From positions 7,227,501 through 7,291,500 of the forward strand of contig NZ_CP133671.1 in the NCBI RefSeq assembly GCF_031326345.1: DNA of 64,000 bases, given 5' to 3'. The stretch is from Aureispira sp. CCB-E. GTDB lineage: Bacteria > Bacteroidota > Bacteroidia > Chitinophagales > Saprospiraceae. A model generated the notes under the pieces. It was not told where the DNA came from. It saw only the letters and a program-made list of their open reading frames with translations, and made no database searches. Shown here in pieces: positions 35,423-44,729 of the stretch (positions are counted from its first letter, which is position 1; each line of letters opens with the position of its first letter). A program made the translations under genes and the position numbers.

Positions 35423-36847
35423 ATGTTGAACAAACGTCTCCAATCTTTAAGCATTATGAAATTGTCTAACTTAGTGATGATTTTTGCTTGGTGGGTAGTT
35501 CCTTTATGGATGTATGGCGTATTTGACGATGGGATGTTTTATTCTGCTATTTCCCGCAACCTTGTATTTGATGCTCAAGCAACAATTTGGGATTTAAAAG
35601 TTTCCAATACATTAGATAATAGTTTTAATGGCCACCCTCCTATGGCTTTCTGGATTCAAAGCTTGTTCTTTTGGGTACTCGGAGACGTCTATTGGCTAGA
35701 GCGTACGTTTTCTCTGCTCATGGCTTGTTTGACCATTTTTCTGATACACCAATGTTGGCAATTATTTTACAAATCGGGCAGTAGTTTAGCTATTTTTTTT
35801 TGGACGTGTATTCCTATCATTGGATGGAGTTACGGTAACAATATGCTTGAAAATACTTTAACTTTATTCACGACTACAGCCATTTGGATTCATCTGAAAA
35901 ATATATCGACTGATAAACATTGGATTGGTTCTGTTTTCCTTTCCAGTTTATTGATATTTGGAGGCACTTTAGTCAAAGGTCCTGTTGCCTTGTATCCCTT
36001 GGCTACCTATATTATTTATGCCTTGCTGTATCAACGAAATTTACTAGGCAAAGCAATCTTAGCTACTACTGCTACAGGGATTTTTATGGCTCTTTATTAT
36101 TGGTTGCTTTTTATAACCAGCCCTAGAGCGCTAACGTTCTTCGAAGTCTATTTAGAACTTCAGTTAAAAGGGTCTTTATCGGGCATGGATAGCTTAGCAG
36201 AACACCGTTTTTTTCTCCTTCAAGCAATTATAGAAGAATCCCTTATTGTTGTTAGTTTATTAGTTGGTATGCACCTACTCACTAAGATTTTCGCCATTCC
36301 TGTTCAAGAAAAAATCAATTGGCGGTTGTTTTTTTTATGGTTTCTTATTGCTTGTTCGGCTTCTTTGCCTATGCTCATTAGCCCTAAACAACTACGTTTT
36401 TATATTGTGCCTTCTATGCTTTTTTACTGTCTGAGTATGGCAACTTTTATTTTTCCTACCTTTAAAGCTTTGATGCACTATTTTTTGAAATTTGAATCCC
36501 TCAATAAGTTGTTAAAAATAGGCCTTATGCTAGGGTTAGTACTGTGTGTTGGTCTAAGTATCAGAAATATGGGAAAATATGCTCGAAGTTATGATGTCTT
36601 GCCCGATAGTATGGCAATTGGTCAGATAATCCCACCTAATACAATTGTACATATTCCTCCTTCTTTATACAAAATTTGGAATTTGCATGCTTATATGTAT
36701 CGCTATTTTTATATTGATTTATCCACTGTATTTACCCATCAAGATTACCTAATTCTTCCCAAAAGAAAAATATTAAATACAACAGAATACGAAGAAATTG
36801 ATTTAAATCTAACGTCATTTAGACTATACAAACGAGTGGTTCAATAA
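35423..36847 (+). CDS. GT-C-fold membrane glycosyltransferase (ArnT/PMT-like)
   Basis: About 474 residues from the ATG at 35423; the reading can be extended to a TTG at 35393 but the ATG is preferred. About ten membrane helices. The first periplasmic loop has FDDGMFYSAISRNL, with the acidic pair typical of the catalytic site of dolichyl/polyprenyl-phosphate sugar transferases, followed by SFNGHPPMAFWIQSLFFWVLG (the 'HPP' block of the ArnT/GT83 and GT39 families). The C-terminal part is a small soluble domain (IPPNTIVHIPPSLYKIW). It should transfer a sugar from a polyprenyl carrier to lipid A, protein or glycan at the outer face of the inner membrane. The acceptor is unknown. No glycan cluster surrounds it. 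Confidence 0.85.
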   Translation: MLNKRLQSLSIMKLSNLVMIFAWWVVPLWMYGVFDDGMFYSAISRNLVFDAQATIWDLKVSNTLDNSFNGHPPMAFWIQSLFFWVLGDVYWLERTFSLLMACLTIFLIHQCWQLFYKSGSSLAIFFWTCIPIIGWSYGNNMLENTLTLFTTTAIWIHLKNISTDKHWIGSVFLSSLLIFGGTLVKGPVALYPLATYIIYALLYQRNLLGKAILATTATGIFMALYYWLLFITSPRALTFFEVYLELQLKGSLSGMDSLAEHRFFLLQAIIEESLIVVSLLVGMHLLTKIFAIPVQEKINWRLFFLWFLIACSASLPMLISPKQLRFYIVPSMLFYCLSMATFIFPTFKALMHYFLKFESLNKLLKIGLMLGLVLCVGLSIRNMGKYARSYDVLPDSMAIGQIIPPNTIVHIPPSLYKIWNLHAYMYRYFYIDLSTVFTHQDYLILPKRKILNTTEYEEIDLNLTSFRLYKRVVQ

Positions 36848-36870
36848 GCTCATTTCAGCCCTACACCACA

Positions 36871-37881
36871 CTAGGCACGAATAGAAGATATGTGCACAAT
36901 TTTTTTACTAACCCGATTGGTTCCATTGGTAACGGTCACATAATAGACCCCTGAAGGTAAACCAGGCATATTAAAATAATACTTTTTAGATTGAGTAGCA
37001 TGGGTTGGTATTTCATAAATCAATTTACCCGTGCTATCGTACAACTGCATTTGTACATCTTGCTCCTCTGATAAATCAACATCAATTGTTATTTTCTCTT
37101 TTAAAGGATTTGGATAAATACCTATTGCATCTTCAAAATTCCGTTTTCGCTCAAAATCTCCATCAACTTCAATGACCAGAGATTGGACACAAACCATCTG
37201 CATATTCGCTCGGCTACTAGTACTTCCTGTAAAACCAAAATAGACACTTTGAGTACCACCAAAAATCTCATTGATCAAGTCTTTTTTGTACGTGATTCGA
37301 ACTTCTCCGTCAAAATAAATACAAAGTTCCTGTTTGGATGGAAACCACGTAATCTGAACATCATGGTATTCACAATCTCGCACATCTTTGCCATATTCTT
37401 TTGCTCGAATAGGTGCAGTCAATGGTTTTCCTAAATTACCATCTTTTACCAACGCTAAGTGAGGTTGGTACAAATCTTTGTGGTTTCTATTAAAGCGGGT
37501 ATCAATTTCCAAAGCCAAAGAAGGAGCGATCCCTTCACAGTTGCTTGATTTTCCGAACCCCATTACCGAACCATTGCATCCTAGCGCATCATAGCTGTTA
37601 GAATCCGTATGCATAACAAAAGCGATCCCTTCTCCAGCATATTTCGAACAGCCCAAATTAATGGCAAAACGCAAATTAATGGCATTCGTTAAATCAATAG
37701 GAAATTCGCACCAAAGGCTACCAACGTCATTAGATGATTCGTGAGATGTTAAACGATAACAATTCTCCGACATGACTATGGTAGATCCATTTAGTGTAAA
37801 CGAAGGTTGTGCTATAAGTATCGTAATCTGACTGGACAAAATAAGACATATTGTTATCAGATACTTGGACTTAGTTTTCAT
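36871..37881 (-). CDS. Secreted L-type lectin-domain protein with type IX sorting domain
   Basis: 336 residues. A signal peptide (1-25) precedes a bacterial L-type lectin domain (about 28-240): GEGIAFVMHTD, LALEIDTRFNRNH (the metal-site acidic pair), DVQITWFPSKQELCIYFDGE and YFGFTGSTSSRANMQMV are the conserved strands. The C-terminal type IX secretion sorting domain (about 258-336) has IGIYPNPLKEKITIDV and GLPSGVYYVTVTNGTNRVSKKIV. The protein should be exported through the Por machinery and attached to the surface or released, where the lectin binds a carbohydrate. It is convergent with the glycosyltransferase 23 nt away. Confidence 0.92.
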   Translation of the reverse strand: MKTKSKYLITICLILSSQITILIAQPSFTLNGSTIVMSENCYRLTSHESSNDVGSLWCEFPIDLTNAINLRFAINLGCSKYAGEGIAFVMHTDSNSYDALGCNGSVMGFGKSSNCEGIAPSLALEIDTRFNRNHKDLYQPHLALVKDGNLGKPLTAPIRAKEYGKDVRDCEYHDVQITWFPSKQELCIYFDGEVRITYKKDLINEIFGGTQSVYFGFTGSTSSRANMQMVCVQSLVIEVDGDFERKRNFEDAIGIYPNPLKEKITIDVDLSEEQDVQMQLYDSTGKLIYEIPTHATQSKKYYFNMPGLPSGVYYVTVTNGTNRVSKKIVHISSIRA

Positions 37882-38450
37882 TTACAGAAAAGTATACTAA
37901 TTATTTTTGCAAGATGTATTTTCTTCATTAATACTTCGTAGATCTTTTAGCTTTCACAAGACACCTTACCCAAAAGATGATTATCAAAACTTTAAAAATC
38001 AAAATAATAAAACCAAATTTTATTAATAATCAACTGCGCAGCACACACCTAGTCAACTAACGCGCTTTGCTTAGTTTGCTACGCTGCTACTGCGTGTTTT
38101 CTACGAAGCGATATCTTCATTAGATCGCTAAATATTGCTTATGGCACCACAGGAACGCTCTATTTTTTGTTCGTGAATGCACATTGTATAAGCATTGAGT
38201 GAGTTTTGTTTGTTTTGTTGACAGCAAAACAACCCTAAACTCAATTCTATTGCGCTTTGTTTGGCATTGATTTGTGTAAAATCTTGCTATCGAGTTTGTA
38301 TGGATTGATTACATTAATTATTTTCCATTTAACAACAAATGATAACAAATCATAGTTTTTGCACAAAACAAGTTTTGGTCCATAGTCCTTTGACTACAGG
38401 ATAGAGGGGCACATTTAACAAATATAATCTTTTTTCAACAGTTTCAATAC
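37882..38450. other. Intergenic region with degenerate repeat copy D
   Basis: 569 nt, no gene. The middle (about 38070-38310) is a diverged copy of the dispersed element: the core at 38074-38098, then ATATCTTCATT (near 38109) and TTTGTGTAAAATCTTG (near 38272), which correspond in order to ATATCTTCATT and TTTGTGTTAAAATTTTG of copy C (58393-58424). Nothing else recognised. Confidence 0.5.
38074..38098 (+). repeat. Dispersed intergenic repeat, copy D core
   Basis: GCTACGCTGCTACTGCGTG is close to the shared core GCTGCGCTGCTACTACGTGG with two changes. It is the most diverged of the clear copies. Confidence 0.6.
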
Positions 38451-38861
38451 CTATTTACCTTCATACTCCACATAATTCCGTGGCGTTTCGTACAAACGAA
38501 CCATCAAATCGTATTTTTCATCCAGTTCGTTTCTTAAAATTTGCCAAATTACAAACGCAATATTTTCTGCAGTAGGGTTTAAATTTTTGAATTCTTCTAC
38601 TTGTAAATTTAGGTTTTTATGATCCAGTTTGTCCTCTACATGCTCCTTAATTATATCCGACAACAGCTTCAAGTCGATCAAATAACCCGTTTCAGGATCT
38701 ACTTCTCCACTTACTTTGACCTCTAATTCATAATTATGCCCATGGTAATAACTATTATTACACAATCCAAAAATAGCTTCATTCTTTTCTTCTGACCAAT
38801 TAGGATTGTGCAACCGATGAGCGGCATTAAAATGTGCTTTTCGAAATACTGAAATATACAT
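38451..38861 (-). CDS. queD: 6-carboxytetrahydropterin synthase / 6-pyruvoyl-tetrahydropterin synthase family
   Basis: 136 residues, standard length. Zn ligands are in KAHFNAAHRLHNP (His) and YYHGHNYELEV (His-x-His). The catalytic Cys is in FGLCNNSYYHGH, and the substrate-anchoring Glu is near the C-terminus in RLYETPRNYVEYEG. It makes 6-carboxy-5,6,7,8-tetrahydropterin from 7,8-dihydroneopterin triphosphate, the second step toward queuosine. A biopterin-type role is possible, because the family cannot be split by sequence reading alone. No other que genes lie nearby. Confidence 0.88.
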   Translation of the reverse strand: MYISVFRKAHFNAAHRLHNPNWSEEKNEAIFGLCNNSYYHGHNYELEVKVSGEVDPETGYLIDLKLLSDIIKEHVEDKLDHKNLNLQVEEFKNLNPTAENIAFVIWQILRNELDEKYDLMVRLYETPRNYVEYEGK

Positions 38862-39227
38862 ATCTTTTCAAAAAAAATTTATTTTGGTTCTTTATTAATT
38901 CGTAAACTATTCGTTTTTAGCCACTTCCTATTCTAAAATCTTAAACATTACCAAAACGAGTAGCATCCTAACCATCAATCAAAACCATATTTAACTAATA
39001 ATCCATACAAAACAAGATTGTTTTTCATTTCCTTTGACAAAAAAAACAAAAAATTCATGAACTATTAATAACTAAAACGCTAGAAATATGTTGTTAAATA
39101 AGTAAATATATTATCAACAAGAACGCAAGTAATATCCAAATTAACTAATAATTGACGGACTATTAAACTTACAAACTACCGAGTAGTCGTGTCGCTAACT
39201 ATTACTTAATAATATCTAAATAAAATT
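38862..39227. other. Divergent intergenic region
   Basis: 366 nt, very AT-rich, between queD and the glutathione peroxidase gene. No TANNTTTG with a matching -33 box, no hairpin and no small gene could be supported. Confidence 0.4.
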
Positions 39228-39719
39228 ATGAACACACCTCAAAGCATCCATAAATTGACCCTTAAAGGTTTAAAAGGCAATGAAATTAACTTTTCTGACT
39301 ATGCTGGAAAAAAAATCTTGCTCGTAAATGTAGCTTCAGAATGTGGTTTGACACCACAATATGCACAATTAGAAGAAATGTATCGAGAGTTTTCTGATAA
39401 ATTTGTCATTGTTGGTTGTCCTGCCAACAACTTTGGTGGACAAGAACCAGGCTCTAATGAAGACATTGAAAAATTTTGTAGATTTACTTATCATATTAGT
39501 TTTCCAATGACAACAAAAATTTCTGTAAAGGGAGACGATAAGCATTATTTGTACTCCTTTGTAACAGAAAAAGCACAAAACGGTGTTCAAGATTCTGAAG
39601 TAAGCTGGAATTTTCAAAAATATGTTTTTGATGAACAAGGTTTTTTGACCCATGTTTTCGATCCTCAAACAGAACCTGCTTCTGATGAGGTACTATCGGC
39701 TTTAGGTGTTTCGGCATAA
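39228..39719 (+). CDS. Glutathione peroxidase-family (thioredoxin-dependent) peroxidase
   Basis: 163 residues. The catalytic tetrad is complete: C39 (NVASECGLTPQY), Q72 (NNFGGQEPGS), W127 and N128 (VSWNFQKYVFD). A resolving Cys at 85 (IEKFCRFTY) sits in the helix position used by thioredoxin-dependent members, so thioredoxin rather than glutathione is the likely reductant. There is no signal peptide, so it is cytoplasmic. It reduces hydrogen peroxide and alkyl hydroperoxides. It stands alone, and a set of overlapping inverted repeats follows before holB. Confidence 0.95.
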   Translation: MNTPQSIHKLTLKGLKGNEINFSDYAGKKILLVNVASECGLTPQYAQLEEMYREFSDKFVIVGCPANNFGGQEPGSNEDIEKFCRFTYHISFPMTTKISVKGDDKHYLYSFVTEKAQNGVQDSEVSWNFQKYVFDEQGFLTHVFDPQTEPASDEVLSALGVSA

Positions 39720-39740
39720 GCTAGTTTGAATGTCTCCTCA

Positions 39741-39826
39741 AAATTTATTTCTTTTCAATCCAAATAAATTTGGTACTTTGATAAATTGTGTGGAAGTTTA
39801 AAGTACCAAAACATAATTTATCAAAG
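39741..39826. other. Chain of three overlapping inverted repeats before holB
   Basis: AAATTTATTT/AAATAAATTT (39741-39750, 39762-39771), TTTGGTACTTT/AAAGTACCAAA (39769-39779, 39800-39810) and CTTTGATAAATT/AATTTATCAAAG (39776-39787, 39815-39826). Each left arm overlaps the neighbouring pair, so the hairpins exclude each other. This may be a terminator for the upstream gene combined with an attenuator or alternative fold in the holB leader. Confidence 0.6.
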
Positions 39827-39843
39827 TTGACCAATCAATTAGT

Positions 39844-41001
39844 ATGCTATTTAAGGAAGTATTTGGGCATGAAAAAATAAAGCAGCACCTTGTCGAGAGT
39901 TATCGTGCAGAACGAACAGCACACGCTCAAATTTTCTTAGGTAAAGAAGGAAATGGAGCACTGGCATTAGCTTTAGCTTATGCTCAGTTTTTGCTGTGTG
40001 AACAACCCGCCGACCAAGATGCATGTGGCACTTGTGGTGCTTGCCGCAAAACCAATAAATACGTCCACCCTGATTTACACTTTTCTTATCCAACCGTTGG
40101 TTCAAAGGCAATTAGTACCAATTTTATAAAAGAATGGCGTGCTGCTATCACCGAAAATCCTTATCTCAATGCCAATCAATGGCTTGAATACTTAGGAGCA
40201 GAAAATAAACAAGGAAACATTACCAAAGATGAATGTGTTTCTATCGTCCAACGCCTAAGTTACAAAGCACTAGAAGGGCGCTTCAAAATTATGATTTTAT
40301 GGCTTCCTGAATACTTAGGTAAAGAAGGAAATCGCTTGCTAAAACTCATCGAAGAGCCTCGTCCCAATACTGTATTTTTATTGATTTCTGAAGAAGAAGG
40401 TAAAATATTGAATACCATTTTATCTCGTTGTCAACTAGTGAATATTCCTCGATTAGAAGACGAGCAAATTGCCAAAGCGCTGGAACAAAACAAAAATTTA
40501 AGTGCTCAAAAAGCACAGACAATCGCATATTTGGTTGAAGGCAACTACAACAAAGCTTGCGCTTTGGTAGAAGATATGGATGATAACAATGCAACCCTAT
40601 TTGTCGATTGGCTACGGGTTTGTTACCAAGGCAAACCACAAGAGATGGTACAATGGGTGGAAGGTATTGTGAGTGGCAAACATCCTCAAAAAGACTTTTT
40701 CACTAAAATGGGGCGCAAGGATCAGGTCGTTTTTTTGCAATATGCACTTTACTTTCTAAAAGAATTCTTGAGCTTACAACTAGGAGGTGGTCAATTAAAA
40801 GTACGCCTTCAAAAGGCAGAACTGACAACAGCTCAAAATATGCTAAAAGTAATTGGAGTGGATCAACTTCAAGAACTGATTACGCTTTTTGATGAAACAG
40901 CGTTCCATGTAGAACGCAATGGCAATCCTAGAATTTTATTCCTAGATGTTTCTATCAAAATTCATCATATATTGAGACGTCCTAAGTTGGTTGTGCAGTA
41001 A
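39844..41001 (+). CDS. holB: DNA polymerase III subunit delta'
   Basis: 385 residues. An AAA+ clamp-loader domain N-terminus (FGHEKIKQHLVESYRAERTAHAQIFLGKEGNGALALALAYA) has a degenerate P-loop (GKEGNGA), as expected for delta', which does not hydrolyse ATP. The zinc module is CEQ...CGTCGACRK (four Cys between 52 and 69). Sensor region LLKLIEEPRPNTVFLLISEE and the SRC motif (LSRCQLVNIP) are present. The C-terminal collar is less conserved. It forms part of the clamp loader with gamma/tau and delta and loads the beta clamp, whose gene (dnaN) is 3.8 kb away. The gene is single. Confidence 0.95.
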   Translation: MLFKEVFGHEKIKQHLVESYRAERTAHAQIFLGKEGNGALALALAYAQFLLCEQPADQDACGTCGACRKTNKYVHPDLHFSYPTVGSKAISTNFIKEWRAAITENPYLNANQWLEYLGAENKQGNITKDECVSIVQRLSYKALEGRFKIMILWLPEYLGKEGNRLLKLIEEPRPNTVFLLISEEEGKILNTILSRCQLVNIPRLEDEQIAKALEQNKNLSAQKAQTIAYLVEGNYNKACALVEDMDDNNATLFVDWLRVCYQGKPQEMVQWVEGIVSGKHPQKDFFTKMGRKDQVVFLQYALYFLKEFLSLQLGGGQLKVRLQKAELTTAQNMLKVIGVDQLQELITLFDETAFHVERNGNPRILFLDVSIKIHHILRRPKLVVQ

Positions 41002-41028
41002 TCTGATGATAAATTGCTTTATTCAAAT

Positions 41029-41733
41029 ATGGAAGATAAAATTGAAAAACTCTTATTCTCTCCGAATATTAACAATGTAGAATTAGCGTTAATTCTAGCC
41101 AAGAATGAAGGCATGCCAATAGAACAACTTCCCACTGTTCAATGGATTCTACGCCACGTCTTTAAGCTCGAAGCACTTCCGACCAATTTTGAAATTGATG
41201 CCAAAGTTATCACAGCATTTACTACTAAAAAAACAATAGAATTAGCTGGAAAATTAGGATGTATACCTGAAAATGTATACCTACTAAAACATCTAATTAA
41301 GTTATCCCTTGATTTTGAAAACCAAGAAGGACATTTATCCAATGCATTATCTAAGCTTGAGAATTTGACTATTCTACAAATTAAAAACTATACCTCTACA
41401 CTACCATCTAATTTATGGGCTTTAAAGAAATTAAAATCCTTAGAAATTACGCATTGTCCTGATTTATCTGAAAAGAGTTCAATATGGGAAATGAATTGGC
41501 TCGAAAGATTAGAGTTGGAAAACTGTAACCTACATAAAATTCCGCCATCCATTCAACAATTTGAACATTTAGATTATTTTTCTATTCAAGAAAATCCTAT
41601 CAAAAAGCTACCCAATGAGCTACTAAACCTTCCCAAATTAAAGTTTATATCCTGCTATCAATGCCAAAACTTGACTATTCCTTCCTACCAAATGGAAAGT
41701 TTTAATAAGGCTGGCATAATCCTATTAAAATAG
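41029..41733 (+). CDS. Leucine-rich-repeat protein, small
   Basis: 234 residues from the ATG at 41029 (an upstream TTG at 41014 adds five residues). No signal peptide. The N-terminal half is helical (about 1-85) and resembles the start of the helical middle of the large LRR protein. The C-terminal half has about six LRR units (LSNALSKLENLTILQI, LPSNLWALKKLKSLEI, LERLELENCNLHKIPPSI, LDYFSIQENPIKKLPNELL, PKLKFISCYQC). It starts 27 nt after holB but has no functional link to it. Cytoplasmic protein-protein interaction is the only role that can be suggested. Confidence 0.8.
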   Translation: MEDKIEKLLFSPNINNVELALILAKNEGMPIEQLPTVQWILRHVFKLEALPTNFEIDAKVITAFTTKKTIELAGKLGCIPENVYLLKHLIKLSLDFENQEGHLSNALSKLENLTILQIKNYTSTLPSNLWALKKLKSLEITHCPDLSEKSSIWEMNWLERLELENCNLHKIPPSIQQFEHLDYFSIQENPIKKLPNELLNLPKLKFISCYQCQNLTIPSYQMESFNKAGIILLK

Positions 41734-41754
41734 TCACTTAAACATCACCCCTCA

Positions 41755-43125
41755 TCAATCCCCAGATAAAAAACCTCTTTTAGCAATTTTTAGCAATTTA
41801 GGAATTTCTTTTTGTTTGTATTCAGGAGCCAGTTCTACCGATTTACTAAAGTCTGCTGTCGCCTTGTCGTATATTTTCAAATTCAGATAGTAAGTACCAC
41901 GATTATAATAGAATTCTGCAATTTGATTATTCAATTCTATTGCTCGGTTAAAATCTTCCAAGGCATTATTGGTCACTCCTTTATCCATCCAAATCAAGCC
42001 ACGATTACTATACCCAAAAGCATTTAAAGAATCCATTTGAAGCGATAAATTGACATCTTCCAAGGCACCATCATAATCTTTCAAAAGACGCCTAGCATTT
42101 CCCCTATTGTTATAGGCATAGCTTGAAAAAGGTGTTTTTAAATCTGCGGCGGTTGTAAAATCTACCACTGCATCTTCATAAGCTTTCAAATCAATATTGG
42201 CATAACCTCTTCGGATATGCGTTGCAGCATCTTTGGGGTTAATTGCTATTGCTTTATCATAATCCTTAATGGCCTCTTTCGCCTTGCCCATATTGGCATA
42301 AGTATAGCCTCTCGAAATATACCCCATATTAGCTGTTGGGTTAATTTCTATTACTTTAGAAAAATCTTTAATCGCATTTTTATAATCTTTTTGCATCCGA
42401 TAAGTCAAGCCCCTTTGATAATAAGCTTTTGCAAAATCGGGCTTCAACTGAATTGCTTTGGTTAGGTCTAACAAACCAGCTTCTATGGCATCCGTCCCTA
42501 CTCGAATGGTACCACGATGGTAGTAAGCCGCTGCATCCTTAGAATTTAAGGAAATTGCCTTTTCCAAATCAACCAAGGCAGCATCAAACTCTCCCAACAA
42601 TCGTTTCGAAAAGCCCAACAAAGTATAAATATCACGATACTGTTCGCTAGTAGTCGTTCGAAGTTCCTTCAGTTCCAACACTTTCTCAAAATCCTTGATC
42701 GCTTCTTGATTGCGGTTAACCTCTTGGTATGTCAATCCTCTATTGTAATAAGCATCTAAATGTTTAGGACTTAACTCCAGTACGGTACTATAATCCATAA
42801 TGGCATTTTCAAAATAATCCATCGCTCGATAGCACTTGGCTCGATTATAATAAGCATCCATATCTTCGGGACTTAGTTCTACTACCTTATCAAAAACTTC
42901 TTTTGATGCTTCATGTTTATTTTGTTCAAACAAAGCCCGCCCCTTATTTGTCAACGCAAATACGTATAGAGAATCTATTTCCAAAGCTGCATTATAGCTA
43001 TCGACTGCTTCAGCATATTTTTTTTCTTTAAAGAATACATTCCCTTTTTGATAATACGCTTTGGCGGTTTGTCCCAAAACATTATTAACAACAATCATTG
43101 CAAAGAATAAAGTAAGGTATTTCAT
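41755..43125 (-). CDS. Secreted TPR-repeat protein
   Basis: 456 residues. A signal peptide (about 1-19, ending VLGQ) is followed by about twelve TPR units filling the chain, each near YYNRGxxYxxxxxxxxAIxDFxKxIELNP (ALEIDSLYVFALTNKGRALF, AYYNRGLTYQEVNRNQEAIK, GYISRGYTYANMGKAKEAIK). There is no other domain. TPR proteins of this make-up sit in the periplasm or on the outer membrane and act as scaffolds. The upstream region (43126-43275) carries four direct repeats of ATTCGGACA that could be regulatory for this gene. Confidence 0.9.
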   Translation of the reverse strand: MKYLTLFFAMIVVNNVLGQTAKAYYQKGNVFFKEKKYAEAVDSYNAALEIDSLYVFALTNKGRALFEQNKHEASKEVFDKVVELSPEDMDAYYNRAKCYRAMDYFENAIMDYSTVLELSPKHLDAYYNRGLTYQEVNRNQEAIKDFEKVLELKELRTTTSEQYRDIYTLLGFSKRLLGEFDAALVDLEKAISLNSKDAAAYYHRGTIRVGTDAIEAGLLDLTKAIQLKPDFAKAYYQRGLTYRMQKDYKNAIKDFSKVIEINPTANMGYISRGYTYANMGKAKEAIKDYDKAIAINPKDAATHIRRGYANIDLKAYEDAVVDFTTAADLKTPFSSYAYNNRGNARRLLKDYDGALEDVNLSLQMDSLNAFGYSNRGLIWMDKGVTNNALEDFNRAIELNNQIAEFYYNRGTYYLNLKIYDKATADFSKSVELAPEYKQKEIPKLLKIAKRGFLSGD

Positions 43126-43204
43126 ATTGTAAGTTTTTATCTAAGAGCTCAATATATTTTCTCTAAAAATCAAAAATGAGACCGTTTTAGTTTTGTTGCC
43201 TTTT

Positions 43205-43264
43205 ATTCGGACAAAAACTCAATTATTCGGACATTATTCAGACAAAGCACTTTTTATTCGGACA
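43205..43264 (-). repeat. Four direct repeats TGTCCGAAT
   Basis: On the plus strand ATTCGGACA starts at 43205, 43224 and 43256, with one variant ATTCAGACA at 43236. Spacing is 19, 12 and 20 nt. They lie between the AlbA_2 gene stop and the TPR gene start. Confidence 0.8.
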
Positions 43265-43275
43265 ATTATGACCAA

Positions 43276-44628
43276 TTATAGCTTAGAATCCTTGACCTTA
43301 TTATCTCCAAGAAAAGTATAAAAAGCGCCTTTCGTAGTACCATGTTTTACTAACAACTGATGTACTTCTACCAATTCATTAATATCTCTTCTGGCAGTTC
43401 GGTCTGTTATCGTATTAATCTCTTGATAGATACTATTGGTAATTTGCCCATGCTCTTTTACGTATTCGAGTCCTTTCAGCTGTCGCTCACTCAAATCAAG
43501 GCTATCCAAGTAATCCTCCGTGTATTTATTTTTATATAGGGTAATGGCAATGCCTCCACCCAACAATTCAATTTTAGGTTCTGGCAATGCCCACTTTTGA
43601 CACTCCTCAATTACCTTAGGGATTCCTCTTCCCCAAGCCTCAATCAAACCTCCCTTAAAACACACTTCTGCCAAGATAGGATTTTTGGGCAAAGAAGGAT
43701 GTTTCTCTTTTAGATTCTCTATTGTCAAGCCCGACGGCAAGCTACCTTCGTTCCAGACCATCATTTTATCCTTGTACAAACTAATCTGAATAGGGGCTTG
43801 AATATAAGTTCGATGTACCAAGGCATTTAATAAAATTTCTCGTATTGCCAAAGGAGGATACTCTGGACGTTCCTGTCGTTGCAATCCCTTATAAGAAATC
43901 GTAGCCGTAATATATTTGGCATCCAAAATCGCCATTACCTTATCTGCCAATTCTATGATGTTGCCCTCTACGGTTTCTTGTGATAATAATTCCGAATCGG
44001 AAGTGCCAAACTTTCCAATTTTGATATACGCTGTAGGGTAAAAATCTCTCGGGTCATCGCCAAATAACAAAATAGCAGCTCTTTTTAAACGTCCTTTTTT
44101 TTGTAAGCGAAGGTTCTTTAAGACCTCTTCCATCGTATCCGAACCAATAGAAGGAAGTCGTTGACTAGAAATAGCTCCTTGCTTAAACAATTGGATCGTC
44201 TCTTCAGACAAATCATCCAAAGTAGCCTGAGGCTCTAAAATCGCATCCCAAGTTTTTCCAGACTTGCGCATCAAAAAATCATTCAAAGCTGTTCCTTGCA
44301 AAATTTGTTTGGTACTCCCCGAACGATAATAATATTTTCCTTGATAAGAAATTGGAACATCATAAGCATCGACAACAATTTCGATATAATATTTATCCTG
44401 CTCCAAAAGTAAGTTAACATCACACAAAATCCCTAGATTACTAAGAATTTTGCCAGGTAGGCTTTCCATCCGATGTCGATACTTACGCAACCCCACCACT
44501 TTGCCATCGTCGTCAATTCCCAAATAGATACGCCCTCCTTGTGCATTGGCAAAACCACAAATCCATTTTAGATATTCATCTTTCCACAAAAGTTTCCATT
44601 CTGTATTTTGGTTTTCTCTCATTGGCAA
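43276..44628 (-). CDS. AlbA_2-domain putative transcriptional regulator / ATP-binding protein
   Basis: 450 residues. The N-terminal AlbA_2 (Schlafen-like) domain has ENQNTEWKLLWKDEYLKWICGFANAQGGRIYLGIDDDGKVVG, with the usual GRIYLGIDDDG glycines. A middle region carries LRLQKKGRLKRAAILLFGDDP. A HATPase_c_4-type domain lies near 250-370 (PPLAIREILLNALVHRTY, IWNEGSLPSGLT-like MVWNEGSLPSG, WGRGIPKVIEECQ). The C-terminus is a winged helix (YVKEHGQITNSIYQEINTITDRTARRDINEL). Members are annotated as ATP-dependent DNA helicase RecG-like or transcriptional regulators; the real role is not established. The C-terminal HTH argues for DNA binding. It is frequently part of mobile or defence gene sets in Bacteroidota (established tendency). 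Confidence 0.88.
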   Translation of the reverse strand: MPMRENQNTEWKLLWKDEYLKWICGFANAQGGRIYLGIDDDGKVVGLRKYRHRMESLPGKILSNLGILCDVNLLLEQDKYYIEIVVDAYDVPISYQGKYYYRSGSTKQILQGTALNDFLMRKSGKTWDAILEPQATLDDLSEETIQLFKQGAISSQRLPSIGSDTMEEVLKNLRLQKKGRLKRAAILLFGDDPRDFYPTAYIKIGKFGTSDSELLSQETVEGNIIELADKVMAILDAKYITATISYKGLQRQERPEYPPLAIREILLNALVHRTYIQAPIQISLYKDKMMVWNEGSLPSGLTIENLKEKHPSLPKNPILAEVCFKGGLIEAWGRGIPKVIEECQKWALPEPKIELLGGGIAITLYKNKYTEDYLDSLDLSERQLKGLEYVKEHGQITNSIYQEINTITDRTARRDINELVEVHQLLVKHGTTKGAFYTFLGDNKVKDSKL

Positions 44629-44729
44629 TTGGTATTAGAATAATTATTTTCAAGCTTCTAAAATTCAAGCAAATATTTTATTGTTTTGTTACAAAATACC
44701 ATTTTTCTAATAAAAATACTATCCCAAAC

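Noticed and set aside
43205-43264. Short CRISPR-like array
   Set aside because: Repeats are 9 nt with irregular 3-11 nt gaps, far too short for repeat-spacer units, and no cas gene is in the window.
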